A program made the translations under genes and the position numbers. From Burkholderiaceae bacterium (GTDB lineage Bacteria > Pseudomonadota > Gammaproteobacteria > Burkholderiales > Burkholderiaceae_C): a stretch of DNA of 37,439 bases. Shown piece by piece: positions 25,756 through 32,528 of this stretch; position 1 is the stretch's first letter, and each line of letters opens with the position of its first letter. The stretch spans positions 1 to 37,439 of the forward strand of contig CAJPFZ010000577.1 of assembly GCA_905339355.1 (NCBI GenBank). The letters are read 5' to 3'. The notes below the pieces were generated by a model. It saw only the letters and a list, made by a program, of their open reading frames with translations. It was not told the origin of the DNA and searched no databases.

Positions 25756-26649
25756 ATGTCCTTCCCGACCGCCCGCTTCCACCGCCCGCGACTGCTGATC
25801 GTAGGCTGCGGCGACGTGGGCATGCGCGTGGTGAAGCTGCTGCGGCCGCACTGGCGCTTGTTTGCGCTCGCTACCAGCGCCGAGCGCGCCGCGGCGATCC
25901 GCGCGGCTGGCGCGCAGCCGCTGATCGGCAACCTCGATGTGCCGGCGACGCTCGCGCGGCTGGCCGGCCTCGCCGAGCGCGTGCTGCACCTCGCACCGCC
26001 GCCCAACCACGGCACGCGCGATGCACGCACCGCCAATCTGCTGAATGCGCTCGCGCGCAAGGGTGGGGTGCAGCGCCTCGTCTACGCGAGCACCAGCGGC
26101 GTGTACGGCGACTGCGGCGGCGCGCGCTTCGACGAGACCCGGGCGGTGAACCCGGCCACCGACCGCGCCCGGCGGCGCGTCGACGCCGAAGCGCAGCTGC
26201 GCTGGTTCGGCCGCGCGAGCGGCGCGCGGGTGACCATCTTGCGCATCCCGGGCATCTATGCCGGCGACCGCGAAGGCGGCCATCCGCGCGAGCGCCTGGC
26301 GCGAGGCGCGCCGGTGCTGCAGCCAAGCGAGGACGTCTACACGAACCACATCCATGCCGACGATCTGGCGCGAGCCTGCGTCGCGGCGCTGGTGCGCGGC
26401 CGCCCGCAGCGCGTGGTGCACGCGAGCGACGACAGCGAGCTGCGCATGGGCGACTACTTCGATCTGGCCGCCGACCTGTGCGGCCTGCCGCGCCCGCCGC
26501 GCATCACGCGCGACGAGGCGCGCGCGCAGCTCTCGGCGATGCAGCTGAGTTTTATGGGCGAGTCACGCCGGCTGTGCAATCGGCGGCTGAAGACCGAACT
26601 CAAGCTGCGGCTGCGCCACCCGACGGTGCACAGCGGCCTGCTTGCCTGA
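25756..26649 (+). CDS. NAD(P)-binding SDR/epimerase-fold protein (YeeZ-like)
   Basis: A 297-residue Rossmann-fold protein of the extended or atypical SDR type. The nucleotide-binding glycines are LLIVGCGDVGMRVVKLL (residues 14-30). The segment LVYASTSGVYGDCGG carries the Ser and Tyr often present in epimerases, but the Tyr-x3-Lys pair is not conserved: the next region reads RARRRVDAEAQL. The protein NHIHADDLARACVAAL fits the substrate-side motif of NAD-dependent epimerases. The activity is unknown; E. coli YeeZ is a similar uncharacterised protein. Its stop TGA (26647-26649) directly abuts the stop of the convergent HtrA-like gene. Confidence 0.85.
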   Translation: MSFPTARFHRPRLLIVGCGDVGMRVVKLLRPHWRLFALATSAERAAAIRAAGAQPLIGNLDVPATLARLAGLAERVLHLAPPPNHGTRDARTANLLNALARKGGVQRLVYASTSGVYGDCGGARFDETRAVNPATDRARRRVDAEAQLRWFGRASGARVTILRIPGIYAGDREGGHPRERLARGAPVLQPSEDVYTNHIHADDLARACVAALVRGRPQRVVHASDDSELRMGDYFDLAADLCGLPRPPRITRDEARAQLSAMQLSFMGESRRLCNRRLKTELKLRLRHPTVHSGLLA

Positions 26650-27705
26650 TCAGATGCCCTTCGGGCGGCGCAGCGTCTTCATGCGATCTTCCGATTGCAC
26701 CGTCACGGTCTGCTCCACCCCTGCCCGTTCGACCAGCAGGCGCACCTCACGCTCTGGCCGGTCGCCGCGCCACAGCGCCTGGTAGAACGCGGCCAGGTCG
26801 GCGACCGCGACGCCGTCGATGCGCACGATGCGGTCGCCGGGCAGCAGCCCCGCCGCTTCGGCCGGGCCCTCGGCCGCGGTGCGGACCACGCGCACGGTGC
26901 CCTCGACCTCGACGCAGTTCAGCCCCAGCCAGGCGCGGCTGCTGCTGCGCGACGCGCCGCGCTCGCGCAGCTCGGGAAGGATTGCCTTCAGCAGATCGAT
27001 CGGCACGAACATGTTGCCCGGCAGGCGCGGATGGCCGGGGCCCAGCGCGTCCATCACGATCAGCGAGCCGATGCCCAGCAGCTCGCCGTTGGCGTTGAAC
27101 AGCGCCGCGCCGCTGTGGTCGGTGCGCGGCGGAGTGGTGAAGAGGGCGCCCTCGATGTGATATTCCCAGTAGCCCGAGAAGGGCCGGCGCGAGACCATGC
27201 GTGCGAGGCTCAGGTCGGCGTCCTCGCCACCGCTGGCGATCATCAAGGGGTCGTCCGAGTTGACGGCCGAGGAATTGCCGAGCTGTGCCGGCGGCAAGCG
27301 CAGCGGCGTGAGCGCTTGCAGCAGGCCGAAGCCCGAGGCCAGGTCGTAGGCGACCACGCGGGCCGGGACGATTCGCTCGGGCTCGAGCACCAGCTCGACC
27401 CGGTCGGCTTCGAGGATCAGGTAGCCGATCGTCACCACCAGCCCGTCCTCGCCGATCACCACGCCGGTGCCGCGGCGCTCGCGGCCGAGGTTGTCGATGG
27501 AGCGGGCGTCGTCGACGGCGATCGTGTGCACGCCAACGACCGCCGCATTGGCTCGCGCGAGTGCCTGAACCCTCTCCTGCACCTCGGCGGCCGATACCGG
27601 CTCGGCCGCGGGCGGTTCGCCCGCCGCGTTGGCGCCACCCGCGAGGGCCGGCAGCAGCCCGAAGAGGAAGGCGCCGAGAACCCCAAGCCTGCAGATGCCG
27701 CGCAT
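26650..27705 (-). CDS. HtrA/S1C-like exported protein with degenerate triad and PDZ domain
   Basis: A 351-residue exported protein. The signal peptide is MRGICRLGVLGAFLFGLLPA..ANA|AG with cleavage after residue 27. A trypsin-like fold follows: RGTGVVIGEDGLVVTIGYLI corresponds to the HtrA stretch with TNNHVV, but the catalytic His position reads Tyr95. The Asp segment (usually KTDLAVLK) reads SGFGLLQ (124-130), so Asp is lost. Ser198 remains (DHSGAALFNANGELLGIGS), although the oxyanion motif GNSGGP is altered. A PDZ domain spans about 258-330 (AEAAGLLPGDRIVRIDGVA). The protein is probably not a protease but a peptide- or protein-binding factor in the periplasm. The ATG at 27705 has GGAGG seven nt upstream. 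Rhomboid precedes it on the same strand. Confidence 0.88.
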   Translation of the reverse strand: MRGICRLGVLGAFLFGLLPALAGGANAAGEPPAAEPVSAAEVQERVQALARANAAVVGVHTIAVDDARSIDNLGRERRGTGVVIGEDGLVVTIGYLILEADRVELVLEPERIVPARVVAYDLASGFGLLQALTPLRLPPAQLGNSSAVNSDDPLMIASGGEDADLSLARMVSRRPFSGYWEYHIEGALFTTPPRTDHSGAALFNANGELLGIGSLIVMDALGPGHPRLPGNMFVPIDLLKAILPELRERGASRSSSRAWLGLNCVEVEGTVRVVRTAAEGPAEAAGLLPGDRIVRIDGVAVADLAAFYQALWRGDRPEREVRLLVERAGVEQTVTVQSEDRMKTLRRPKGI

Positions 27706-27766
27706 GACAAACCTCCACGCGAAGGCTTCCAGCATGATCCTTTTGGGCCGCCCGCGAAGCCCCAAT

Positions 27767-27795
27767 GGGATTGCGCTGGCGTGCCAGACTGTCAA
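27767..27795 (-). promoter_or_regulatory. TTGACA hexamer and CTGGC palindrome before the HtrA-like gene
   Basis: On the minus strand there is a perfect -35 hexamer TTGACA (27795-27790). The position 17 nt downstream reads AATCCC, a poor -10, so the promoter might need an activator. CTGGC-AC-GCCAG (27787-27776) sits in the spacer and looks like an operator. The region lies between the rhomboid stop and the HtrA-like start. Confidence 0.35.
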
Positions 27796-27813
27796 GTCCG
27801 GCCTGTCAGGGCG

Positions 27814-28419
27814 TCAGCGGCGGCGCCGCCCGAACGGCGCTTGTCCGCGCCAGTAGCGGATCATCAGGAAGGCGCCGAGCATGCCGCCGAGGTGCGCGAA
27901 GTGCGCCACGCCGTCGCTCACGCGCAGGCCCATCCACAGCTCCAGCGCGCCGAAGATCAGCACGTAGGTCTTGGCCTTCAGCGGGATGGGCGGGATCAGC
28001 AGCATGATCTGCCGGTTGGGGAACAGCATGCCGAACCCCAGCAGCAGCCCGTACACGCCGCCCGACGCGCCCAGCGTCGGAAACGGCGAGCCGGTGATGC
28101 CGACCACGATCAGCTGCGTCGCCGCGGCCGCCAGCACACTCGCCCCGTAGAACTGCATGTAGCGCTTGTCGCCCCACAGCCGCTCGAGCTCGCCGCCGAA
28201 CATCCACAGCGCGAACATGTTGAACAGCAAGTGGATGATGTCGCCATGCAGGAAGGCGTAGGTCACCACTTGCCAAGGCAGGAAGCCATGTGCCAGCGGC
28301 CACAGCGCGAACCACCGAACGAACGAGAACCCGGTGGCCATCCGCAGCAGATCGTCGATGAAGAACGCCGCGACGTTGATGATCAACAGCCACTTGGTGA
28401 TGGGAGGGATGGGAGGCAT
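27814..28419 (-). CDS. Rhomboid family intramembrane serine protease
   Basis: A 201-residue membrane protein with six hydrophobic segments, the basic bacterial rhomboid fold. The catalytic dyad is visible as Ser119 in GASG (LGASGGVYG) and His176 in HFAHLGGMLGAF. His63 and Asn67 (HLLFNMFALW) form the conserved HxxxN oxyanion region. It would cleave transmembrane segments of single-pass proteins within the inner membrane. The length is that of compact bacterial rhomboids, with no extra N-terminal domain. The start ATG at 28419 is just after the tRNA gene on the same strand. The HtrA-like exported protein lies 108 nt downstream. Confidence 0.93.
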   Translation of the reverse strand: MPPIPPITKWLLIINVAAFFIDDLLRMATGFSFVRWFALWPLAHGFLPWQVVTYAFLHGDIIHLLFNMFALWMFGGELERLWGDKRYMQFYGASVLAAAATQLIVVGITGSPFPTLGASGGVYGLLLGFGMLFPNRQIMLLIPPIPLKAKTYVLIFGALELWMGLRVSDGVAHFAHLGGMLGAFLMIRYWRGQAPFGRRRR

Positions 28420-28485
28420 CGCGCGATCCTAAACGAGGAACCGCCCAAGCCCGAATTTGAAAGGGGCGAGCACAGCAACGCTTCC

Positions 28486-28572
28486 TGGTGCCGGAGGCCG
28501 GAATCGAACCGGCACGGTGTTTCCACCGGCAGATTTTGAGTCTGCTGCGTCTACCGATTTCGCCACTCCGGC
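28486..28572 (-). tRNA. tRNA-Leu (anticodon CAA)
   Basis: An 87-nt tRNA including the encoded CCA (28488-28486). The acceptor stem GCCGGAG (28572-28566) pairs with CTCCGGC (28496-28490), with discriminator A. The anticodon arm GCAGA-CTCAAAA-TCTGC places CAA at positions 34-36, reading UUG. A long variable arm (CGGTGG..CACCG) and the T arm with GGTTCGATTCC are present, as in class II tRNAs. A CATAAT box lies about 28 nt upstream. Confidence 0.96.
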
Positions 28573-28606
28573 AGTGGATGGGCGTGGGTCGCGCTTGAGG
28601 GGCCGG

Positions 28607-28612
28607 ATTATG
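28607..28612 (-). promoter_or_regulatory. Putative -10 box of the tRNA-Leu gene
   Basis: CATAAT on the minus strand, 34 nt before the mature 5' end of the tRNA, is a plausible -10 element. The -35 position (CGCGAA with 17-nt spacing) is weak. Confidence 0.4.
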
Positions 28613-28638
28613 GCACGCGCCACGCGGCCTTCGCGCCT

Positions 28639-28653
28639 CGGCGACAATCGCCG
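28639..28653. promoter_or_regulatory. Palindrome with GACAAT box directly before cysM
   Basis: CGGCGA-CAA-TCGCCG (28639-28653) is a perfect 15-bp palindrome ending one base before the cysM ATG. It includes GACAAT (28643-28648), which sits six nt before the ATG and could be a -10 box for a leaderless transcript. No Shine-Dalgarno is present. Confidence 0.35.
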
Positions 28654-28654
28654 A

Positions 28655-29572
28655 ATGGCCTCACGCAAGATCCAGTACCCGAGCGTCGAAGACGTGATCG
28701 GCAACACCCCCCTGGTGCGCCTGATGCGGGTGCCGGGCCTCGAGAACGAACAGCGCGGCAACCTCATTCTCGCCAAGCTCGAAGGCAACAACCCGGCCGG
28801 CTCGGTCAAGGACCGTCCGGCGATCAGCATGATCCGCCGCGCCGAAGAGCGCGGCGAGATCAAGCCGGGCGACACGCTCATCGAGGCCACTTCGGGCAAC
28901 ACCGGCATTGCGCTCGCCATGGCTGCCGCGATGCGCGGCTACCGCATGCTGCTGATCATGCCGGAGGACCTGAGCATCGAACGCGCCCAGACGATGAAGG
29001 CCTACGGCGCCGAGCTGATGCTCACGCCGCGCTCGGGCGGCATGGAGTACGCGCGCGACCTGGCCGAGCAGATGCAGCGCGACGGCAAGGGGCGCGTGCT
29101 CGACCAGTTCGCCAACGACGACAACCCGCGCATCCACTACGAGACGACCGGCCCCGAGATCTGGCGCGACACCCATGGCAAGGTGACGCACTTCGTGAGC
29201 GCCATGGGCACCACCGGCACGATCACCGGCGTCTCGCGTTTCCTGAAGGAGAAGAACAAGTCGATCCGCGTGATCGGCGCGCAGCCGAGCGAAGGTTCGC
29301 GCATCCCTGGCATACGCAAGTGGCCCGAGGCCTACCTGCCGAAGATCTACGACCCGACCTGGGTCGACGAGATGATCTACGTGAGCCAGGCCGATGCCGA
29401 GGAGATGGCACGCCGCCTCGCCCGCGAGGAGGGCCTGTTCGCCGGCATCTCGGCCGCGGGCGCGCTGTGGGTGGCGCTGCAGGTCGCCCGGCAGGTGGAG
29501 AACGCGACCATCGTGTTCGTGGTCTGCGACCGGGGCGACCGCTACCTGTCGACCGGCGTCTTCCCCGCATGA
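28655..29572 (+). CDS. cysM: Cysteine synthase B
   Basis: A 305-residue PLP enzyme that makes cysteine from O-acetylserine and sulfide (or S-sulfocysteine from thiosulfate). The PLP lysine is Lys52 (NNPAGSVKDRPA), and the phosphate loop TSGNTG is at 79-84. GTTGTITGVSRFLKE and the C-terminal conserved GISAAGALW follow. The insertion-poor C-terminus and the family-typical EGSRIPGI and RKWP fit CysM rather than CysK. The ATG at 28655 gives the expected start; the frame upstream to 28457 overlaps the tRNA region. The stop overlaps the NUDIX start by ATGA, so these two genes are translationally coupled, and tusA follows, giving a sulfur-linked cluster. Confidence 0.95.
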   Translation: MASRKIQYPSVEDVIGNTPLVRLMRVPGLENEQRGNLILAKLEGNNPAGSVKDRPAISMIRRAEERGEIKPGDTLIEATSGNTGIALAMAAAMRGYRMLLIMPEDLSIERAQTMKAYGAELMLTPRSGGMEYARDLAEQMQRDGKGRVLDQFANDDNPRIHYETTGPEIWRDTHGKVTHFVSAMGTTGTITGVSRFLKEKNKSIRVIGAQPSEGSRIPGIRKWPEAYLPKIYDPTWVDEMIYVSQADAEEMARRLAREEGLFAGISAAGALWVALQVARQVENATIVFVVCDRGDRYLSTGVFPA

Positions 29573-30123
29573 GCGACGCTGCTTCGGCATACCGGTTCTG
29601 CCCCCAGTGCGCGAGCGCGTTGCAATGGCTCACGGCAGAGGAGGACGGCGGCGCGAAGTCGCGGTTGCGCTGCCCGGCCTGCGCATGGACTCACTGGAAC
29701 AACCCGACGCCGGTGCTCGCGGCGGTGATCGAGCTGGCCGATCGCGGCGGCCAGTTGCTGCTCGCCCGCAACGCGGCGTGGTCGGGCAAGATGTTCGGCC
29801 TCATCACCGGCTTCATGGAGGCGGGCGAAACGCCGCAGGAGGGCATCGCGCGCGAGGTGAAGGAAGAGACCTCGCTGACGGTGGACGCCTTGCAGCTGAT
29901 CGGCGTCTACGACTTCCAGCGCATGAACCAGCTGATCGTCGCCTACCACGCGCTGGCGCGCGGCGAGATCGCGCTGTCGCCCGAATTGGCCGAATACCGC
30001 CTGTTCGCGCCCGCGGCCGTGCGCTGCTGGCCCGCGGGCACCGGCTACGCGCTCGCCGACTGGTTGAAGTCGCGCGGCATCGCGCCACAATTCATGGACC
30101 TGCCGCCACGCCCGGCGACTTGA
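29569..30123 (+). CDS. NUDIX hydrolase with N-terminal zinc ribbon
   Basis: A 184-residue cytoplasmic hydrolase of nucleoside-diphosphate derivatives. Four cysteines (Cys11, Cys14, Cys35, Cys38; FCPQC and CPAC) form a likely zinc ribbon, as in NudC-type NADH pyrophosphatases. The Nudix box spans about 81-103 (GFMEAGETPQEGIAREVKEE), with the glycine near the end replaced by Ser. The substrate cannot be read from sequence; it is shorter than NudC (about 257 residues). It starts within the cysM stop (ATGA), and tusA follows 17 nt after its end. Confidence 0.88.
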   Translation: MSDAASAYRFCPQCASALQWLTAEEDGGAKSRLRCPACAWTHWNNPTPVLAAVIELADRGGQLLLARNAAWSGKMFGLITGFMEAGETPQEGIAREVKEETSLTVDALQLIGVYDFQRMNQLIVAYHALARGEIALSPELAEYRLFAPAAVRCWPAGTGYALADWLKSRGIAPQFMDLPPRPAT

Positions 30124-30140
30124 CGAGGGGAGCGCATCCG

Positions 30141-30368
30141 ATGGACGCCCACAAGGAAATCGACACCCGCGGACTGAACTGTCCGCTGCCCATCCTGAAG
30201 GCCAAGAAGGCACTGGCCGACATGGCCACCGGCCAGGTGCTCAAAGTGGTGGCCACCGATCCCGGATCGATGCGCGACTTCCAGGCCTTTGCCCGGCAGA
30301 CGGGCAACGAGCTGCTGGAGCAGACCACCGTCAACGAGGAGTTCGTGCACTTCCTGCGGCGGCGCTGA
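30141..30368 (+). CDS. tusA: TusA-family sulfurtransferase
   Basis: A 75-residue cytoplasmic sulfur carrier of the TusA/SirA/YeeD family. The conserved motif is DTRGLNCPLPILKAKKAL with the sulfur-accepting Cys14. The rest (VLKVVATDPGSMRDFQAFARQTGNELLEQ) is typical. It passes persulfide sulfur from IscS toward tRNA 2-thiouridine or other acceptors. Family members differ in partners, so the tus role is likely but not certain. It follows the cysM-NUDIX pair with 17 nt spacing and has GAGGGGAG upstream as ribosome binding site. Two GC-rich hairpin repeats lie downstream. Confidence 0.9.
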   Translation: MDAHKEIDTRGLNCPLPILKAKKALADMATGQVLKVVATDPGSMRDFQAFARQTGNELLEQTTVNEEFVHFLRRR

Positions 30369-30427
30369 AAGGATGGCGTTGAACGCGCACGTCGCGCCAC
30401 GCGAGGTGTTCCCATCCATCATGCTGG

Positions 30428-30503
30428 AGTCCCCCTCTCGGAGGGGGACTTGGGGGAGCCGTCGAACGAACTGGAGCCCCTTCCTGGAGGGGGCTGGGGG
30501 AGC
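30428..30503. repeat. Two related GC-rich hairpin units downstream of tusA
   Basis: Unit 1: AGTCCCCCTC (30428-30437), triloop TCG, GAGGGGGACT (30441-30450), then GGGGGAGC. Unit 2: AGCCCCTTCC (30475-30484) pairs with GGAGGGGGCT (30486-30495) apart from one G-T pair, then GGGGGAGC (30496-30503). The shared layout indicates a REP-like interspersed element, present twice. It could stop exonucleases on the tusA transcript. Confidence 0.8.
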
Positions 30504-30518
30504 GGTGCGATAAGGCAT

Positions 30519-30537
30519 GCCGTCCAAAGGACGGCTT
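30519..30537. terminator. Hairpin between convergent tusA and galU
   Basis: GCCGTCC (30519-30525), loop AAA, GGACGGC (30529-30535) is a perfect 7-bp stem. It is followed by TT and preceded on the other strand by TTTAA, so neither side has a full T-tract. It may serve as a weak bidirectional terminator. Confidence 0.45.
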
Positions 30538-30591
30538 AAACCACGGACGCATGAAGCCAGCGGTCGTTTGCGCCGCCGGTCGGGCCGCCCC

Positions 30592-31458
30592 TCAGATCTC
30601 CAGATTCTTCAGGTACTCGCGGAAGCCCTTGCCGAGTTCCTCATGCTGCAGCGCGAGTTCGATGTTCGCCTGCAGAAAACCTTCCTTGCTGCCGCAGTCG
30701 TAGCGCTTGCCTTCGTAGCGGTAGGCGAACACCTTCTCGCGGCGCAGCAGGCCCGCGATGCCGTCGGTCAGCTGGATCTCGCCGCCCACGCCGCGCGGCT
30801 GGTTGGCGATCTCATGGAACACGCCGGGCGTCAGGATGTAGCGGCCGGCGACTCCGAGGCGCGACGGCGCATCCTCGGGCGCGGGTTTCTCGACGATGCG
30901 GTTCACGTCCATCACGCGCTCGTTGATCTGCGTGCCGGCGACGATGCCGTAGCGCCGCGTGTGCTCGGCAGGCACCTCCTGCACCGCGAGGATCGATGCA
31001 CGCCATTCAGCGAACTGTTCCACCATCTGCTGCATCACCGGCGGGTCGCCGACCATCAGGTCGTCGGCGAGCAGGACAGCGAAAGGGTTGTTTCCGATCA
31101 GGCGCTGTGCGCACAACACCGCGTGCCCGAGCCCCAGCGCTTGCGCTTGCCGCACATAGATGCATTCCATGTCGTCGGGCTTGACGCTGCGAACGACCTC
31201 CAGCAATTCTTGCTTACCCGCTTGTTCGAGGGCTACCTCCAGTTCGAAAGTCATGTCAAAGTGGTCTTCGATTGGCCGCTTGTGGCGGCCCGTGACGAAG
31301 ATCATTTCGCGCACGCCGGCGGCGTAGGCTTCTTCGACGGCGTACTGGATCAGCGGCTTGTCGACCACCGGCAACATTTCCTTCGGCTGCGCCTTGGTGG
31401 CAGGGAGGAATCTGGTGCCCAGACCGGCCACTGGAAAGATCGCTTTGTTGACCAACAT
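30592..31458 (-). CDS. galU: UTP-glucose-1-phosphate uridylyltransferase
   Basis: A 288-residue nucleotidyltransferase that makes UDP-glucose for surface polysaccharides and related pathways. The pyrophosphorylase motif is FPVAGLGTRFLPATKAQPKEM at the N-terminus (shortened: GLGTRFLPATKA). VDKPLIQYAVEEA and FVTGRHKRPIEDHFD follow, and LADDLM and IVEKPAPEDAPS are typical of GalU. Length is normal. GGAG lies 11 nt before the ATG. It is divergent from a dehydrogenase-like gene. Confidence 0.96.
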   Translation of the reverse strand: MLVNKAIFPVAGLGTRFLPATKAQPKEMLPVVDKPLIQYAVEEAYAAGVREMIFVTGRHKRPIEDHFDMTFELEVALEQAGKQELLEVVRSVKPDDMECIYVRQAQALGLGHAVLCAQRLIGNNPFAVLLADDLMVGDPPVMQQMVEQFAEWRASILAVQEVPAEHTRRYGIVAGTQINERVMDVNRIVEKPAPEDAPSRLGVAGRYILTPGVFHEIANQPRGVGGEIQLTDGIAGLLRREKVFAYRYEGKRYDCGSKEGFLQANIELALQHEELGKGFREYLKNLEI

Positions 31459-31463
31459 TTACT

Positions 31464-31506
31464 TACAATCTCCGGAACCGAGGTTGGATTGGCCAGAGAT
31501 TCTGGC
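31464..31506. promoter_or_regulatory. galU/dehydrogenase divergent region: TACAAT and a 15-bp palindrome
   Basis: TACAAT on the plus strand (31464-31469) could be a -10 box for the dehydrogenase-like gene. GCCAGA-GAT-TCTGGC (31492-31506) is a perfect 15-bp palindrome in the 92-nt gap, a likely operator position. Both are inferred. Confidence 0.35.
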
Positions 31507-31550
31507 ATGAGACCCCCCGTCACCTGCCGTATCTGCGCCACCCCCTCCGC

Positions 31551-32528
31551 ATGGATTTGCTGATCGTCGAACCGCTCGAAGCCGAAGTCACGCAGTGGCT
31601 CGGCGAGCGCCATTCGGTGCAGTACGCGCCGGAACTGGCGCGCGACCCGCGGGCATTCCGGCAGGCGCTGTACAACGTGCGCGCGATGATCATCCCGCCT
31701 TCAGTGACGCTCGACGCACAGGCCTTGCACTATGCGCCGGTGCTGCGCGTGGTGGGCCGGGTGAGCGCGGGGGTCGAGAACATCGACCTCGACGCCTGCG
31801 CGCGCGCGGGTGTCGAGCTGGTGCGCAGCGTCACCGCGACGGCACAGGCCGAGGCCGAGTTCATGATCGGGGCGCTGCTGTCGCTGCTGCGCCGCGTACC
31901 GGTGGTTGGCTCCGACGGCATGCTGGTCGGTCGCGAGCTGAGCGCCTGCACGGTGGGCCTGATCGGCATGGCGCCGGCCGCCCGCTCGATGTCGCAGCTG
32001 CTCGCCGCCTTCGGCTCCAAGGTCGTCGGCTATGACCCGTCGCTGCATGCGAGCGATGCGGTGTGGGAGCGCTGGAAGGTCAGGCCGCTGGGCTTGCGCG
32101 AGCTGCTCGAGGTGTCGGACGCGGTGTGCGTTCAGCTGCACTACTTCACCCGCTACCACGGCTTGCTGGGCGAGCGCTTCCTGCCGTTCTGCAAGCCCGA
32201 CCAGGTGATCGTCAGCATCGCGCATTCGGGCCTGTTCGACGAACGTGCGCTGGCGCAGGCGCTCTCCAGCGGGCGCGTCTCGGCGGCCTGGCTCGACAGC
32301 CTCGAGCCCGGTGCGCTCGACGAGGGCAGGCCGCTGTACGGCATGGGCACGCTGCAGATCACGCCGCGCGTGGCGAGCACGACGCGCGAGTCGCGCCTGC
32401 GCAGCGCCTGGGCGGTGGTCAAGCGCATCGACGAGCTGCTTTCGCTGACGCCGGCAGCTGCCGGCGGATTCAAGTCGACGTCGACAGACGTGCCACTTGA
32501 TCTTGAAGCCGCGCCCGCGTCGCCGTGA
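31551..32528 (+). CDS. D-2-hydroxyacid dehydrogenase homologue with altered active site
   Basis: A 325-residue protein with the fold of NAD-dependent D-2-hydroxyacid dehydrogenases (SerA family): a substrate domain (about 1-98 and 280-325) and a nucleotide domain in between. Expected glycines GxGxxG read GMAPAA (139-144, in [14 protein letters not shown]). The three catalytic residues Arg-Glu-His of SerA align with His225 ([10 protein letters not shown]), Glu252 (DSLEPG) and Arg273 (TPRVASTT), so Arg and His are exchanged. It may be a non-dehydrogenase relative or use another mechanism. It is divergent from galU, and its last 59 nt overlap the 3' end of valS on the other strand. The ATG at 31551 gives a good N-terminus; CCTCCGC precedes it, so no ribosome binding site is visible. 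Confidence 0.85.
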   Translation: MDLLIVEPLEAEVTQWLGERHSVQYAPELARDPRAFRQALYNVRAMIIPPSVTLDAQALHYAPVLRVVGRVSAGVENIDLDACARAGVELVRSVTATAQAEAEFMIGALLSLLRRVPVVGSDGMLVGRELSACTVGLIGMAPAARSMSQLLAAFGSKVVGYDPSLHASDAVWERWKVRPLGLRELLEVSDAVCVQLHYFTRYHGLLGERFLPFCKPDQVIVSIAHSGLFDERALAQALSSGRVSAAWLDSLEPGALDEGRPLYGMGTLQITPRVASTTRESRLRSAWAVVKRIDELLSLTPAAAGGFKSTSTDVPLDLEAAPASP

